This document shows, in pieces, positions 52,920 to 61,576 of a stretch of DNA of 64,000 nt. How positions within the stretch are numbered: the stretch's first letter is position 1; every line of letters starts with the position of its first letter. The translations under genes were made by a program, and so were the position numbers. The stretch comes from an uncultured Acidimicrobiales bacterium. Lineage in GTDB: Bacteria; Actinomycetota; Acidimicrobiia; Acidimicrobiales; SZUA-35. The notes beneath the pieces were generated by a model. That model was not told where the DNA came from and did not search any database. It worked only from the letters and a program-made list of their open reading frames with translations. The stretch lies in NCBI GenBank assembly GCA_938029215.1, contig CALHFG010000070.1, positions 1 through 64,000 of the forward strand. The letters are read 5' to 3'.

Positions 52920-53357
52920 ATGCGTTTGGTGGTGCAACGGGTCGGGATGGCTGCGGTCAGCGTAGAAAACGAAGTGGTTGGCCAGATCGGCCCCGGCCTC
53001 TGTGTTCTGGTGGGCATCACCCACGACGACACCCCCGACATCGTGGCGAAGATGGCCGAAAAGCTCGTCAAGCTGCGGATCTTCTCCGATGAGGACGACA
53101 AGATGAACCTCTCGGTGAAGGACATTGCTGGCGAGATTCTTCTGATCAGCCAGTTCACCCTGTACGGCGACGCAAAGAAGGGCAACCGACCCTCGTTTGT
53201 GCGAGCTGCCCGCCCCGAACACGCCCTCCCCCTCTTTACCGATTTCGTTGAGCAGGTCGCCGTCACAGGCGTCCCGGTGGGAACAGGCAAGTTCGGGGCC
53301 GACATGAAGGTGATGATCGCGAACGACGGACCGGTCACCCTCATCATGGAGAGCTGA
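52920..53357 (+). CDS. dtd: D-aminoacyl-tRNA deacylase
   Basis: 145 residues, the normal length. MRLVVQRV opens the protein, and the two active-site motifs are present as SQFTLYGD and NDGPVTL (the GP cis-dipeptide that excludes L-amino acids). The enzyme removes D-amino acids and glycine wrongly attached to tRNA. It precedes the glycosyltransferase gene by 19 bp, but each has its own -10 box. Confidence 0.95.
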   Translation: MRLVVQRVGMAAVSVENEVVGQIGPGLCVLVGITHDDTPDIVAKMAEKLVKLRIFSDEDDKMNLSVKDIAGEILLISQFTLYGDAKKGNRPSFVRAARPEHALPLFTDFVEQVAVTGVPVGTGKFGADMKVMIANDGPVTLIMES

Positions 53358-53363
53358 AGCCCG

Positions 53364-53369
53364 TACGCT
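53364..53369 (+). promoter_or_regulatory. -10 box TACGCT before the glycosyltransferase gene
   Basis: TACGCT, 7 nt, then GTG at 53377. Confidence 0.45.
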
Positions 53370-53376
53370 ATTCGGT

Positions 53377-54648
53377 GTGAGTAGTGAGAAGCCGTTGCGG
53401 CTGGCGTATTTGTCGTATCGGTCCAAGCCGACCGTTGGTGGGCAGGGGATCTACACCCGGCACCTGACCAAGGCAATGGTGGATCTCGGCCACACGGTGG
53501 AGGTCTTCAGCGGACAGCCCTACCCGGTGCTCGACCCACGGATCACCCTCACCAAACTGCCAAGCCTCGACATTTTCAACGATGCGTATCCCGGCCGGTT
53601 CCCGGCCTATTGGGAGTTCAAGTCACTCCCGGACGTCGCCGAGGCGTTGCAGTTCTCCACCGGCGCGTTCTCCGAACCGATGGCGTTCACGTTTCGCGCC
53701 TGGCAAGAACTGAAACCGCGGACAGGCGACTTCGACATCGTGCACGACAACCAGAGCCTCGGCTACGGCATGTTGGGCATCAACAAGATCCTTCCTGTGT
53801 TGACCACTCTGCACCACCCCATCACCGTCGACCGACGGCTCGAACTCGCCGCTGCGCCCAACTGGCGGAAGCGCTGGAGTATCAGTCGGTGGTACTCGTT
53901 TGTCGAGATGCAGGCCCGGGTCGCTCGCCGCATGCCTCGAATCGTCGTGGTAAGCGAAAACAGCATCGACGACATCCACAACGACATGGGAGTCGATCGA
54001 GCCAACATGCGATTGGTTCACGTAGGGGTGGACCCAGATCTTTTCAAACCAGATCCTTCGGTGCAGCGCAAGCCCGAGCAACTGATCACCACCGCCAGCG
54101 CCGATGCCGAAATGAAGGGTCTGAAATTCCTTCTCGAAGCCATGGCCAAGCTGCGAGCCGAGGGCAGGGACATCAAACTCACTCTCATCGGCAAGGCAAA
54201 ACCAGGCGGCCCGTCCGACACGCTCATTAAGGAACTGGATCTGGCACCCCATATCGACTTTGTCACCGGTGTCCCAGACGAGCGAATCGTCGAGCTGTAC
54301 TCCGAGTCCGAGGTTGCCGTCGTGCCCAGCCTGTACGAGGGATTTTCACTTCCAGCGGTCGAGGCCATGGCGAGCGCTACCCCGCTCGTTGCGACCACGG
54401 GCGGAGCGTTGAAGGAAGTAACCGGCACCCACGGCGAGACCGTGTTGCAGTGCGAGCCCGGCGATGCGGACGATCTGGCAGCCAAGCTACGGATCGCGCT
54501 GGACGACCCTGAGCTGCGGGCCCGGATCGGCGCCGCCGGCCGCGAGCGGGTATCGGAGCTGTACACGTGGCGACAAACCGCAATCCGAACCGCCGAGCAA
54601 TATCGAGAAGTCATTGCGATGCGGGCTCACACGAAGGCTGATCGCTGA
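53377..54648 (+). CDS. GT4-type glycosyltransferase
   Basis: 423 residues with a GT-B fold. The N-terminal domain has GGQGIYTRHLTKAM for acceptor binding, and the C-terminal domain has the E-x7-E motif in YEGFSLPAVEAMA and the loop TTGGALKEV. It transfers a nucleotide-activated sugar with retention, probably on the inner face of the membrane. The stop shares one base with the ATG of the methyltransferase gene (TGATG). The cluster with methyltransferases, a prenyltransferase-like protein and GtrA suggests assembly of a glycolipid or cell-surface glycan. Confidence 0.92.
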   Translation: MSSEKPLRLAYLSYRSKPTVGGQGIYTRHLTKAMVDLGHTVEVFSGQPYPVLDPRITLTKLPSLDIFNDAYPGRFPAYWEFKSLPDVAEALQFSTGAFSEPMAFTFRAWQELKPRTGDFDIVHDNQSLGYGMLGINKILPVLTTLHHPITVDRRLELAAAPNWRKRWSISRWYSFVEMQARVARRMPRIVVVSENSIDDIHNDMGVDRANMRLVHVGVDPDLFKPDPSVQRKPEQLITTASADAEMKGLKFLLEAMAKLRAEGRDIKLTLIGKAKPGGPSDTLIKELDLAPHIDFVTGVPDERIVELYSESEVAVVPSLYEGFSLPAVEAMASATPLVATTGGALKEVTGTHGETVLQCEPGDADDLAAKLRIALDDPELRARIGAAGRERVSELYTWRQTAIRTAEQYREVIAMRAHTKADR

Positions 54649-55376
54649 TGCTCACCGTCGACTACGACCGACTTGGACTGACACCGGGCATGACTGTGCT
54701 CGACCTCGGCGCTGGCTTTGGCCGGCATGCGTTCGAGAGCGCCCGACATGGCGTCAACGTCGTTGCCGCCGACCTCGCGTTGGACGAGATGGAGTCAACC
54801 CTGGGCACCTTCGCAGCGATGTACCAAAGCGGCGAGCTGAGCCCCGACAACACTCGGGCAGGCTGTGTTCAAGCCAATGGCCTCACCCTGCCATTTGCCG
54901 ATAACACCTTCGACCGGATCATCGCCAGCGAGGTTCTCGAACATGTTCCCGACGACATCGGCGTGATGGCCGAACTCCACCGCGTGCTGAAACCCAACGG
55001 CATCCTGGCCGCCACCGTCCCGGCGCCGTTGCCCGAACAGATCTGTTGGTGGCTGGACGACGCGTATCACGCTCCTAAGAGCGTCGGTGGCCACGTGAGA
55101 ATCTATGGACGACCCGAACTGAAGATGAAGCTCGAGTCGGTTGGTCTTCAACCGACCGAAGACCATCGAGCTCATGCGCTGCACTCGCCCTATTGGTGGC
55201 TGAAATGTGCTGTTGGAGTCACCAACGACGACAACCCTCTCGTGAAGCTGTATTTGCGATTTCTCACCTGGGATATCGTGAAGGCTCCGAAGCTCACACG
55301 AACAGCGGACCGCCTGCTGAATCCGATCCTTGGTAAGAGTCTGGTCCAGTACTCGGTGAAGTCGGCGAGTAGCTAG
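54648..55376 (+). CDS. Class I SAM-dependent methyltransferase
   Basis: 242 residues. Motif I is VLDLGAGFGRHAFESA (about 17-32), followed by the acidic-loop VVAADLALDEM and a motif IV-like DRIIASEVLEHV near 85. These are UbiE/type 11 features. Translationally coupled to the glycosyltransferase by TGATG and separated by 2 bp from the next gene, so it likely modifies the same product. Confidence 0.88.
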   Translation: MLTVDYDRLGLTPGMTVLDLGAGFGRHAFESARHGVNVVAADLALDEMESTLGTFAAMYQSGELSPDNTRAGCVQANGLTLPFADNTFDRIIASEVLEHVPDDIGVMAELHRVLKPNGILAATVPAPLPEQICWWLDDAYHAPKSVGGHVRIYGRPELKMKLESVGLQPTEDHRAHALHSPYWWLKCAVGVTNDDNPLVKLYLRFLTWDIVKAPKLTRTADRLLNPILGKSLVQYSVKSASS

Positions 55377-55378
55377 CA

Positions 55379-56395
55379 GTGCACATCCCATTCGTCGACG
55401 GCGTCGTCACAGCCGATCAGATTCGCAAGAGTGCCGAGGCCGTTGCCGAGTGGCAGCTGCCCTCGGGAATGATCCCGTGGATTCCGGGGGGCCATGCCGA
55501 TCCCTGGAACCATGTGGAGGCGGCGATGGCACTGGCCACCTGTGGGCTGATCGAGGAGGCCGAAGCTGGCTATGGCTGGCTCGCCGATATCCAACGTCCC
55601 GACGGGAGCTGGCACAACTACTACGTTGACGGCGGCATCGAGGACGCCAAATTCGACGCCAACTGCATCGCCTATATTGCCACCGGCGTCTGGCACCACT
55701 GGCTCGCCACCGGTAATCGTGACTTTGTCGACCATTACTGGCCCGTGGTCGAACCTGCAATCGAGTTCGTGATCGATCTGCAAACCAAGCGAGGCGAAGT
55801 GATCTGGGCTCGCCGGCCCGACGGCACCCCGTGGAGCTACGCCCTCCTCACCGGTTCGTCGTCGATCAACCACAGCCTCGGTTGCGCCGATCTGCTGGCA
55901 ACCCTCGTGGGGCAGCCCAGACCGCACTGGCAAACCGCCCGGGCCCGACTGATCGATGTCATCGCGAATCAGCCCGACGCGTTCGAGCCAAAGGATCGAT
56001 GGGCCATGGACTGGTACTACCCGGTACTGACCGGCGCCGTGACCGGTGAAGCAGCCAAGGAACACCTGGCGGTCCGTTGGGATCAGTTTGTGATGGAGGA
56101 CCGAGGGTGCCGTTGCGTTCATGACCGTCCGTGGGTGACGGCGGCCGAAACCAGCGAGTGTGTGATCGCTCACCTTGCGGCAGGAGAACGAGCCAAAGCC
56201 GAGCACCTTTTCGTGAGCGCCCAAACGTTACGAGACGACAGCGACGGCCGATACTTCACCGGTCTGGTGTATCCGGAGCTCATCCACTTCCCAGAGCTGG
56301 AAAAGAGTACGTACACCGCAGCTGCGGTCATCCTGGCCGCCGACGCCTTGCAGGGCGCCAACCCCACCTCGGATCTGTTCACCAATCACACCTGA
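55379..56395 (+). CDS. Prenyltransferase-like (alpha/alpha-barrel) protein
   Basis: 338 residues starting at a GTG 2 bp after the methyltransferase stop. Repeated helical units contain QRPDGSWHNYY and W/H-rich motifs such as GVWHHWLATG. Such proteins are annotated as prenyltransferase-like or glycoside-hydrolase-like (alpha/alpha)6 barrels, and a true terpene substrate is not implied. The three genes 53377-56395 are tightly packed and look like one operon. Confidence 0.7.
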   Translation: MHIPFVDGVVTADQIRKSAEAVAEWQLPSGMIPWIPGGHADPWNHVEAAMALATCGLIEEAEAGYGWLADIQRPDGSWHNYYVDGGIEDAKFDANCIAYIATGVWHHWLATGNRDFVDHYWPVVEPAIEFVIDLQTKRGEVIWARRPDGTPWSYALLTGSSSINHSLGCADLLATLVGQPRPHWQTARARLIDVIANQPDAFEPKDRWAMDWYYPVLTGAVTGEAAKEHLAVRWDQFVMEDRGCRCVHDRPWVTAAETSECVIAHLAAGERAKAEHLFVSAQTLRDDSDGRYFTGLVYPELIHFPELEKSTYTAAAVILAADALQGANPTSDLFTNHT

Positions 56396-56465
56396 ACTAG
56401 GCAATTCTGCTGTCCAGTAACCCGGAACTACCCGCCCGCACGTCTCAATACTGCGGGGTACCACG

Positions 56466-56501
56466 GGAACGGTCGGGTGTGTGCAACACCCCGGCCGTTC
56501 C
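56466..56501. terminator. Long GC-rich hairpin between convergent genes
   Basis: GGAACGG (56466-56472) pairs with CCGTTCC (56495-56501), continued by GGGTGT with ACACCC around a 5-nt loop, with one bulge. There is no T-run. It lies just after the prenyltransferase-like gene and before the end of the minus-strand methyltransferase gene, so a two-way barrier is likely. Confidence 0.55.
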
Positions 56502-56508
56502 AACGGCC

Positions 56509-57144
56509 CTAAGGAGCCTGGAGGATCCTCAGCGATCCGGTCGCAGACGTTTCCACGAATCCGGCCGCGAGTGCCGGCAAATAGATCTGTTCATACGGAG
56601 GGCGTCCGCCATCGGCCGGGTCTGGAAACACATCGTGAATCGCCAACGTTCCGCCGGACCCAAGCTGTGGCACCCACAGGTCAAAGTCGAGGCGGGCTGG
56701 CTCTTCGCCGTGTCCCCCGTCGATAAAGAGAAACCCAAGTGGGGTCGACCAATGACGAGCGATGCGAGGGCCATCGCCCACCAGCGCGACCACCCAGGGC
56801 TCGAGCCCAGCCTCAAAAACGGTGCGACGAAACACGGGGAGCGTGTCCATCAAGCCGATTGCGGGATCCACAAGGTCGGGTTCGTGATGTTCCCAGCCGG
56901 CTTGGTTTTCTTCCGATCCTCGATGGTGGTCGAGGCAGTAGAGCACCGAGTCGTTCGCCTGGGCGACAGGCCCGAGATACAGGGCGGACTTGCCGCAGTA
57001 GCTTCCGACCTCGAGCATCGGACCCAATGACGGGTCGGCTGCCGAAGCGGCCGCCCAGAGGGCAAGGCCCTCGTCAGCAGGCATGAATCCACGCGCCGCC
57101 TCGGCTCGAGAACGTTCCTCAGGTGTCATGGAGCCAGATTGCAT
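56509..57144 (-). CDS. Class I SAM-dependent methyltransferase (TylF/O-methyltransferase-like)
   Basis: 211 residues from ATG 57144; a TTG at 57156 overlaps the GtrA stop and an ATG at 57129 is also possible. Motif I is LEVGSYCGKSALYLG (about 44-58), a metal-type GFLFIDGGHG segment lies near 140, and IHDVFPDP near 173. This pattern fits cation-dependent O-methyltransferases acting on sugars or small molecules. It overlaps or abuts the GtrA gene. Confidence 0.8.
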   Translation of the reverse strand: MQSGSMTPEERSRAEAARGFMPADEGLALWAAASAADPSLGPMLEVGSYCGKSALYLGPVAQANDSVLYCLDHHRGSEENQAGWEHHEPDLVDPAIGLMDTLPVFRRTVFEAGLEPWVVALVGDGPRIARHWSTPLGFLFIDGGHGEEPARLDFDLWVPQLGSGGTLAIHDVFPDPADGGRPPYEQIYLPALAAGFVETSATGSLRILQAP

Positions 57145-57152
57145 CCACCCAA

Positions 57153-57611
57153 TCAACCAGCTCGTGGCGCCTCTGCCACCGAAACAGGCGTTGTCGGGTT
57201 GAAGATTCGTTCAAGGATGAAGAATTTGGCGATCCACACGACCACGTAGCCAGCCAAACTGCCAATGTTCACCCAGAGTCCAGCGCCAAAGATCCACTGC
57301 GCGACTTGGGAGGTTACCGACGACACGAGGAGTCCAAGGATCGCCAAAACGAAGAACGGCACAACCTCGCGCTGGACCGAATGAGAACCTGACACGTCCC
57401 ACACCCAGGCCCTGGTCAGTAGATATGCGGGCGCAACCATGACCACCGCCGCAAAGGCGTTGGCCACCCAGCCTTGCCATCCCCAGATCGAGTTGGCAAT
57501 GAACAGGATGATCTGATGCCCGCTGAAGTTGATCCCGGACACAACGAGGTAGCGGCCGGCGGGGCCCACACGCCCGTCAATAAATTCCAGAACGGAATCG
57601 TTGATTCCCAT
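57153..57611 (-). CDS. GtrA-family membrane protein
   Basis: 152 residues with four hydrophobic segments in the GtrA arrangement; AKFFILERIF near the C-terminus is the typical closing phrase. GtrA proteins are thought to help move lipid-linked sugars across the membrane. It is upstream of the TylF-like methyltransferase on the minus strand and faces the plus-strand glycosyltransferase operon. The ATG has TACTGT 9 nt before it and GAGG between. Confidence 0.87.
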   Translation of the reverse strand: MGINDSVLEFIDGRVGPAGRYLVVSGINFSGHQIILFIANSIWGWQGWVANAFAAVVMVAPAYLLTRAWVWDVSGSHSVQREVVPFFVLAILGLLVSSVTSQVAQWIFGAGLWVNIGSLAGYVVVWIAKFFILERIFNPTTPVSVAEAPRAG

Positions 57612-57685
57612 ATCGGCCTCACAGTAGCGACGTCAACCCACCACGAGGGGCCGCGATCGTTTTCGTTCCCACTCCTATCGACCTC

Positions 57686-57691
57686 CATACT
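57686..57691 (+). promoter_or_regulatory. -10 box CATACT, leaderless start of tesB
   Basis: CATACT, 6 nt (GTTCAT), then GTG at 57698. Confidence 0.5.
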
Positions 57692-57697
57692 GTTCAT

Positions 57698-58567
57698 GTG
57701 AGCGATAGCTATGCGGCACAGACCGCAGTCGATGATTTGGTTACCCTGCTCGATCTTGAACGGATCGAAGAGCACATTTTCCGAGGTCAGAGCCCCAATG
57801 ACATGCGTCAGCGCGTATTTGGAGGCCAGGTCGCAGGGCAGGCGCTCGTAGCGGCGACTCGTACGGTCGAACACGGCATTGTTCATTCGCTTCACTCGTA
57901 CTTTTTGCGGCCTGGCGATCCGACGATTCCCATCGTCTACGAAGTCGAGATCATCCGAGATGGACGGTCGTTCAGTACCCGCCGGGTCATCGCCATCCAG
58001 CACGGCCAGTCGATCTTTCATCTCACCGCCTCGTTTCACATCGCCGAGGCGGGCTTTGATCATCAGTTCGACCCTCCAACCGAAGTTCCGGCGCCCGAAA
58101 CCCTCCCCAACTTCGAAACTCGAAACATCTCCAGGAAGGACGAGTTGGGCGACTGGTATTCGAGACCACGCCCAATCGACACTCGCTACGTGGGGCCCGA
58201 CGAGACCGAGCGTGCTCGCGGGGAGCATCTACCGCCGCATCAGACGGTGTGGATGCGGGCCGATGGAGCCTTACCCGATGATCCGGTGCTTCATCAGTGC
58301 GTGCTTACCTACGCCTCAGACATGACCCTGCTCGACACGGCCAATCTTCCCCACGGTCAATGGTTTCTTTCGGGCGATCTGATGATGGCGAGCTTGGATC
58401 ATGCGATGTGGTTCCATCGCCCGTTCCGCGCAGACGAGTGGTTTCTGTACGTCCAGGACACGCCCAGTTCCTCAGGCGCTCGCGGCTTGGCGCGTGGCCT
58501 TATCTATCAAAATGGTGAACTCGTGGTGTCGGTGGTGCAAGAAGGGCTCGTCCGCCTGCTTTCATAG
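57698..58567 (+). CDS. tesB: Acyl-CoA thioesterase II
   Basis: 289 residues forming two hot-dog domains. Landmarks are QRVFGGQVAGQAL near 40, HSLHSYFLRPGD near 66, and the second-domain segment with SLDHAMWFH and GLARGLIYQNGELVVSVVQEGL. The enzyme hydrolyses medium- and long-chain acyl-CoA to free acid and CoA. The PQQ-type dehydrogenase gene begins 7 bp downstream. Confidence 0.93.
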   Translation: MSDSYAAQTAVDDLVTLLDLERIEEHIFRGQSPNDMRQRVFGGQVAGQALVAATRTVEHGIVHSLHSYFLRPGDPTIPIVYEVEIIRDGRSFSTRRVIAIQHGQSIFHLTASFHIAEAGFDHQFDPPTEVPAPETLPNFETRNISRKDELGDWYSRPRPIDTRYVGPDETERARGEHLPPHQTVWMRADGALPDDPVLHQCVLTYASDMTLLDTANLPHGQWFLSGDLMMASLDHAMWFHRPFRADEWFLYVQDTPSSSGARGLARGLIYQNGELVVSVVQEGLVRLLS

Positions 58568-58574
58568 AGTCTCT

Positions 58575-59975
58575 ATGGGCAGCGGCACTGCGCGAAATCT
58601 TGGCGAACATCTTTATCGACGGCTTGCGCTGTTCTCTACTGCAGCTCTGCTCGCGTCTGCGTGCGGGAGCGGCTCCACCGCGACGCCCGACACGTTGCCC
58701 GAGCCAACGACCACCGCCGCAGCCCCTGCGGGAACTGATGGATCCGCCGTCGATGGCGGGGACAGCTCCGACGACGCCACACCCGACACGACGGCTCCCG
58801 CGAACGTTGCCGCCGAACCCGAATGGGCCACTCAGGAACTGATCCTCACCACGATTGCAGAAACGGACTCGCCCGTTTCGCTGGTCGGACGCAGCGGCAC
58901 CGGCGATCTCTACATTGCTAACAAGAGCGGCACGGTTCAACGCATCACCCGCACCACCAGCAAGAACCAGCCAGACCGATTTCGTTTGGAGAGCCGAGCG
59001 GTTCTCGATATCTCGGCCGAGGTGAGCACCGGCAATGAACAGGGCCTGCTCGATCTCGTATTTTCGAGCGACGGACGGAAGCTGTACGTCAGCTACACCG
59101 ACGCTGCAGGCGCCAACGTGGTGGACCGGTACAACATGGGTTCCACAACCGTGCGGGAGGACAGCCGATTCCAGGTTCTGCGGGTTGAACAGCCCTTTCC
59201 GAACCACAACGGCGGGGGTTTGCAGTTCGGGCCCGACGGATTCCTGTACGTGGGATTGGGGGACGGAGGTCGCGCCGGCGATCCGCTGGGCTCTGGCCAA
59301 GACACCAGCACCCTGTTGGGCTCAATCCTGCGGATCGATCCTGACGGAGCCGCAGACGGGCTTGGGTATGCGGTTCCAAGCGGCAACCCGTTCGTGGACA
59401 GCACCACCGGTGAGGCACCGGAAGTGTGGCTCTACGGCGTTCGAAATCCGTGGCGATTTAGTTTCGACTCCGCCACCGACGCGCTGTGGATCGCCGACGT
59501 TGGCCAGGATCAGTTTGAAGAAGTGAACCGACTGGTCGACGGCGGCAGGGGTGCGAACCTGGGTTGGAATCTCATGGAAGCCAACGCACCGTTCAATGGA
59601 GCCACAGAGCCGGCTGACCATGTGGGGCCCTATCTCACTTATGGGCACGACAAGGGCCGGTGTTCGGTGACGGGTGGCCACGTATACCACGGCCGATCAC
59701 TCCCCCGCTATGAGGGCGTATACGTGTTCGGCGACTTCTGCTCCGGGGAAGTCTTCGGACTGCAAGACTCAGCCGGTGGTCCGGTTTGGCGCAAACTGAG
59801 CCTGCAGCTTGGGCAGGAGCAACTGGGATCCTTTGGCGTCGACAACGATGGTGAGCTCTATGTCCTCAACCTGGATGGCACCGTCAACCAACTGGGGCCG
59901 ACACCAGAACAGGTGGAGGCGGATCGGCTGGCTGCCGAGGCCGCCCGGGCCGAAGCCGAAGCCGAAGACGGTTAG
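58575..59975 (+). CDS. PQQ-dependent glucose/sorbosone dehydrogenase-type lipoprotein
   Basis: 466 residues. A signal peptide ends in a lipobox L-A-S-A-C, then a Thr/Pro/Asp-rich spacer leads to a six-bladed propeller of the GSDH family. Typical phrases are NHNGGGLQFGPDGFLYVGLGDGG, YGVRNPWRFSFD and IADVGQDQFEEVNRL. Family members oxidise aldose sugars with PQQ in the periplasm or on the cell surface; many actinobacterial members have unproven activity. The Ala/Glu-rich tail is extra. The ATG at 58575 sits right before the signal peptide, and a longer upstream frame overlaps tesB and is spurious. Confidence 0.88.
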   Translation: MGSGTARNLGEHLYRRLALFSTAALLASACGSGSTATPDTLPEPTTTAAAPAGTDGSAVDGGDSSDDATPDTTAPANVAAEPEWATQELILTTIAETDSPVSLVGRSGTGDLYIANKSGTVQRITRTTSKNQPDRFRLESRAVLDISAEVSTGNEQGLLDLVFSSDGRKLYVSYTDAAGANVVDRYNMGSTTVREDSRFQVLRVEQPFPNHNGGGLQFGPDGFLYVGLGDGGRAGDPLGSGQDTSTLLGSILRIDPDGAADGLGYAVPSGNPFVDSTTGEAPEVWLYGVRNPWRFSFDSATDALWIADVGQDQFEEVNRLVDGGRGANLGWNLMEANAPFNGATEPADHVGPYLTYGHDKGRCSVTGGHVYHGRSLPRYEGVYVFGDFCSGEVFGLQDSAGGPVWRKLSLQLGQEQLGSFGVDNDGELYVLNLDGTVNQLGPTPEQVEADRLAAEAARAEAEAEDG

Positions 59976-59976
59976 T

Positions 59977-60129
59977 TCACGCTGCCTTCTTGAGGTAGCT
60001 AATGAGCGATCCCAACGCGGTGAGCGCTTGTTCACGTTTCATAGCCCAAGCCCCAGGTGGAAGCATTGCTACCGAGCGGCGAACCTGTTCCCAGTCTTCG
60101 GGTGTCTTTGGTGTCGATGAGTCAGTCAT
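59977..60129 (-). CDS. Small soluble protein (50 aa), hypothetical
   Basis: The 50 codons start at ATG 60129, which has TACGGT 7 nt upstream as in other leaderless genes here. The product has the phrase EDWEQVRRSVAMLPPGAW followed by a helix and ends in KKAA. I recognise no family. It follows the UMF1 transporter gene on the same strand. A longer frame to 60183 lacks a supported start. Confidence 0.6.
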   Translation of the reverse strand: MTDSSTPKTPEDWEQVRRSVAMLPPGAWAMKREQALTALGSLISYLKKAA

Positions 60130-60136
60130 CTCCGGA

Positions 60137-60142
60137 ACCGTA
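60137..60142 (-). promoter_or_regulatory. -10 box TACGGT before the 50-aa gene
   Basis: TACGGT on the minus strand, 7 nt, then ATG at 60129. It is the same hexamer as before the TauD-type gene. Confidence 0.45.
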
Positions 60143-60183
60143 TCGAACATTTGTTCGCTTCGCGCTCGCGCGGCAACAATCAA

Positions 60184-61524
60184 CTAGACGACCATGGCAC
60201 CGGGATCTTGACCAGCCGCAATCATGCCTTCGCGGACCTTCACCGGAATGAGCAACGCCAACCCGACCACAAAGAAGACCAACAGCACCAGAATCGCAGG
60301 TCGCTGCGAGCCGAACACTGCGTTTGCCAGTCCGAACACCAGCGGCCCGAGCCACGAGGTGCCGCGGGCGGCAATTTCGTAGAATCCGAAGTATTCGGCT
60401 TCCTTTTCCTGGGGGATCATCTGCGAGTAGAGCGACCGGCTCAGCGCCTGGGACCCACCCAACACAATGGCGAGGAAGAAGCCCATGACAAAGAGCTGGG
60501 TGTCGTTAGACAGGAAGAGATAGGCGTAGAGAACGAGCGCAACCCAAACACACAGGTTGATGACAAGCGCCTTTTTCGACCCCACTCGTTCGGCGAGCCG
60601 ACCGAACAAAATGGCCCCCGGAACTGCGACGAACTGGATCATCAATACCAACAGCAGCAGCGTCGCCGCCTCGGTGTCGAGAACGTCAGATGCATACACC
60701 GCTGCGACCGTGATAACGGTGGCGATCCCGTCATTGAAAACGAGGTACGCAATGAGATAGCGGAATGTCACCGGGTACTTGCTTCGCAGCTCCTTCAGGG
60801 TGGCCTTGACCGAACCCATGCTCAGCGCCAGCCAGCCAACCCCCTCGGGCTTCTGGCGGGCCGCCGGCCGCTCCCGCAGGCGAGGTCCGGTGAATCCGAA
60901 GATGAAGACCAGCGCCCAGATTCCGGTGCCGCCCAAGCTCAGACGAACGGCAAGCTGATCATCGAGCGCCGCAACCATCGCAAAGTTGATCGCCAACCAA
61001 ATGGCGCCACCCAAATACCCGTAGGCAAAGCCAGCCGAACTCACTCGGTCACGAAGCACCGGTGGGACGAGGTCGGGGAGGTAGCTGTTGTAGATCACCG
61101 AAGCCGACGAAAAGGCGACCGCAGCCACGATGAAGAGCAGTCCGCCAAGCAGGATGGTGGACTCGACGACGAAGAAGAGGAGAGCGGTCGCCACCGATCC
61201 GATTCCCGACAGCGCCATCATCAGCTTCTTCTTGGCGCCGGTGAAATCGGTGATCGAACCGATGAGTGGGAGAGCGAGAACCTGGAGGATTGCTGAAAGG
61301 CTCACGAAGTACGGAAAGAGGCTCCCGTCGTCGATAGTGAAACCGAGCACGTCGACGCCGTCGTCGCCCGCCAGTTCCTGGAGGTAGGGCCCGAGCAGCG
61401 CAGTTACCACCGTGGTGCTGAACGCCGACCAGCCCCAATCGAACATCTTCCAGCCAAAGAGCTCGTTCTTCGTTTCGGGGCTCAGCTGAGCCTCTGCCTC
61501 TTCGACTGTCAGGGCTTGGACCAC
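60184..61524 (-). CDS. UMF1-family MFS transporter (Atg22-like)
   Basis: 446 residues from GTG 61524, fixed by TACTGT 6 nt upstream; the longer frame to 61548 lacks support. The N-terminal WKMFDWGWSAFSTTVV is the hallmark of the UMF1 branch of MFS transporters. About 12 membrane segments follow; the mid-protein LGGSQALSRSLYSQMIPQEKEAEYFGFYEI is also typical. Eukaryotic relatives export amino acids from vacuoles; bacterial substrates are unknown. Confidence 0.92.
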   Translation of the reverse strand: MVQALTVEEAEAQLSPETKNELFGWKMFDWGWSAFSTTVVTALLGPYLQELAGDDGVDVLGFTIDDGSLFPYFVSLSAILQVLALPLIGSITDFTGAKKKLMMALSGIGSVATALLFFVVESTILLGGLLFIVAAVAFSSASVIYNSYLPDLVPPVLRDRVSSAGFAYGYLGGAIWLAINFAMVAALDDQLAVRLSLGGTGIWALVFIFGFTGPRLRERPAARQKPEGVGWLALSMGSVKATLKELRSKYPVTFRYLIAYLVFNDGIATVITVAAVYASDVLDTEAATLLLLVLMIQFVAVPGAILFGRLAERVGSKKALVINLCVWVALVLYAYLFLSNDTQLFVMGFFLAIVLGGSQALSRSLYSQMIPQEKEAEYFGFYEIAARGTSWLGPLVFGLANAVFGSQRPAILVLLVFFVVGLALLIPVKVREGMIAAGQDPGAMVV

Positions 61525-61530
61525 GAGCCG

Positions 61531-61536
61531 ACAGTA
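61531..61536 (-). promoter_or_regulatory. -10 box TACTGT, leaderless start of the UMF1 gene
   Basis: TACTGT on the minus strand, 6 nt (CGGCTC), then GTG at 61524. It decides this start. Confidence 0.6.
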
Positions 61537-61576
61537 GTCCCTGACCAAGCAGGAGGGCGGCTTGTGGGCCAGGCAG

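Noticed and set aside
58401-58574. Upstream extension of the PQQ-type dehydrogenase frame
   Set aside because: It runs inside tesB in another frame; the signal peptide and lipobox begin right after ATG 58575.
60151-61296. 381-codon plus-strand frame opposite the UMF1 transporter
   Set aside because: Same antisense composition; the minus-strand transporter has unmistakable family motifs.
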